NCBI GenBank assembly: GCA_024275695.1 | Contig: JAJRYP010000041.1 | Span: 1-15,448 of the forward strand | Length of the DNA stretch: 15,448 bases | Direction of reading: 5' to 3' | Origin: Patescibacteria group bacterium | Lineage (GTDB): Bacteria > Patescibacteriota > Gracilibacteria > UBA1369 > PNNO01 | Shown: one piece after another, positions 15,255 through 15,448 of the stretch | Numbering within the stretch: position 1 is the stretch's first letter | How the letters are laid out: each line of letters begins with the position of its first letter | Position numbers and translations under genes: made by a program | The notes under the pieces: generated by a model | The model's database searches: none | Seen by the model: only the letters and a program-made list of their open reading frames with translations | Told to the model about the DNA's origin: nothing

Positions 15255-15431
15255 TTAAGAACGCGTGCGACGTTCATTTGTGAACGCGTCAGGCAGTAGG
15301 CGAGCGTAGCGAATCATCGCATTTCGAAACCAAGCCATAAACCGCATGAGCCGCACCTTCGCCATATGAATGTGAGCGATTGTTGTTTTGCCGCAGCCGA
15401 GGGGTCCGCGAAGGATTATGAAGTGGGGCAA
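15255..15431 (-). pseudogene. Remnant of a P-loop NTPase/kinase gene start
   Basis: On the minus strand a frame that begins after a TGA near the window edge encodes PHFIILRGPLGCGKTTIAH, with a clear Walker A motif (GPLGCGKTT) directly after a beta strand, exactly as small P-loop kinases and AAA-type ATPases begin. TTG at 15431 is the only reasonable start. Beyond the motif the frame loses family character (MAKVRLMRFMAWFRNAMIRY), runs through the intergenic repeat (15274-15313) and stops at TAA (15257-15255), giving only 58 codons. Neither other minus-strand frame restores a kinase-like continuation. It looks like a gene 5' end joined to repeat sequence; a genuine tiny protein cannot be excluded. 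Confidence 0.4.
15274..15313 (+). repeat. Intergenic repeat, copy 2
   Basis: TCATTTGTGAACG (15274-15286) is followed directly by CGTCAG-N7-GCGAGC-N2-AGCGAA (15287-15313). Both blocks recur in the 5003-5391 gap. The left block is half of a hairpin, CGTTCA-TTTG-TGAACG (15271-15286, perfect 6-bp stem), without a T-rich tail, so it does not look like a rho-independent terminator. Confidence 0.4.
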
Positions 15432-15448
15432 ATTATAAATTCAATTTC

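Noticed and set aside
15271..15286. Terminator for the small membrane-protein gene
   Set aside because: The CGTTCA/TGAACG stem is perfect but is followed by CGTCAGG, not a T tract, and belongs to the repeat.
1..15448. CRISPR array, transposase or phage structural genes
   Set aside because: No regularly spaced direct repeats and no transposase, integrase or phage protein motifs were seen on either strand.

Overview
The window most resembles a Patescibacteria/CPR-type genome, possibly a Peregrinibacteria-like lineage; this is inference from gene content and style, not a marker gene. No start has a well-placed Shine-Dalgarno site (only AAAGG 2 nt before the 5392 start comes close). Several starts instead lie a short way behind a TATAAT-like box. 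Surface proteins carry SLH domains, and the code is standard: the 1793-codon frame has no internal UGA, which argues against the UGA=Gly code of Gracilibacteria/Absconditabacteria.

Layout. Positions 1-5002 are on the minus strand. Reading from the right they hold a class B penicillin-binding protein (5002-2723), a secreted GH18 glycosidase with three SLH domains broken by one in-frame TAA (2627-1038), and an unrecognised charged protein running off the left edge (861-1). A 389-bp gene-free stretch (5003-5391) with hairpins and a degenerate repeat separates these from the plus-strand genes: an M16 zinc peptidase (5392-6726), then a tight group of ECF sigma factor (6953-7531), a giant alpha-2-macroglobulin-like membrane protein (7534-12915) and a lipoprotein (12963-13943). 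An EamA transporter faces them on the minus strand (14903-13953). Divergent from it is a small two-helix membrane protein (14995-15240). The right end holds a second copy of the intergenic repeat and a broken P-loop gene start.

The most interesting system is the sigma/A2M pair. The A2M-like protein has a short cytoplasmic N-terminus, one membrane helix and a very large external part, and its gene starts 2 nt after the sigma stop codon: the layout of a sigma factor with a membrane anti-sigma factor. Its bait region, the stretch that proteases cut in ordinary alpha-2-macroglobulins, is interrupted by a complete 129-residue self-processing Hint (intein-like) domain, and the usual thioester motif is absent. 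A possible reading is an envelope sensor whose bait is processed by a built-in autoprotease instead of, or as well as, by foreign proteases. The domain calls rest on visible motifs; the signalling model is inference.

The left half looks devoted to the cell wall and surface (transpeptidase, surface glycosidase), the centre to envelope protection or sensing, and the right edge to ordinary membrane transport.
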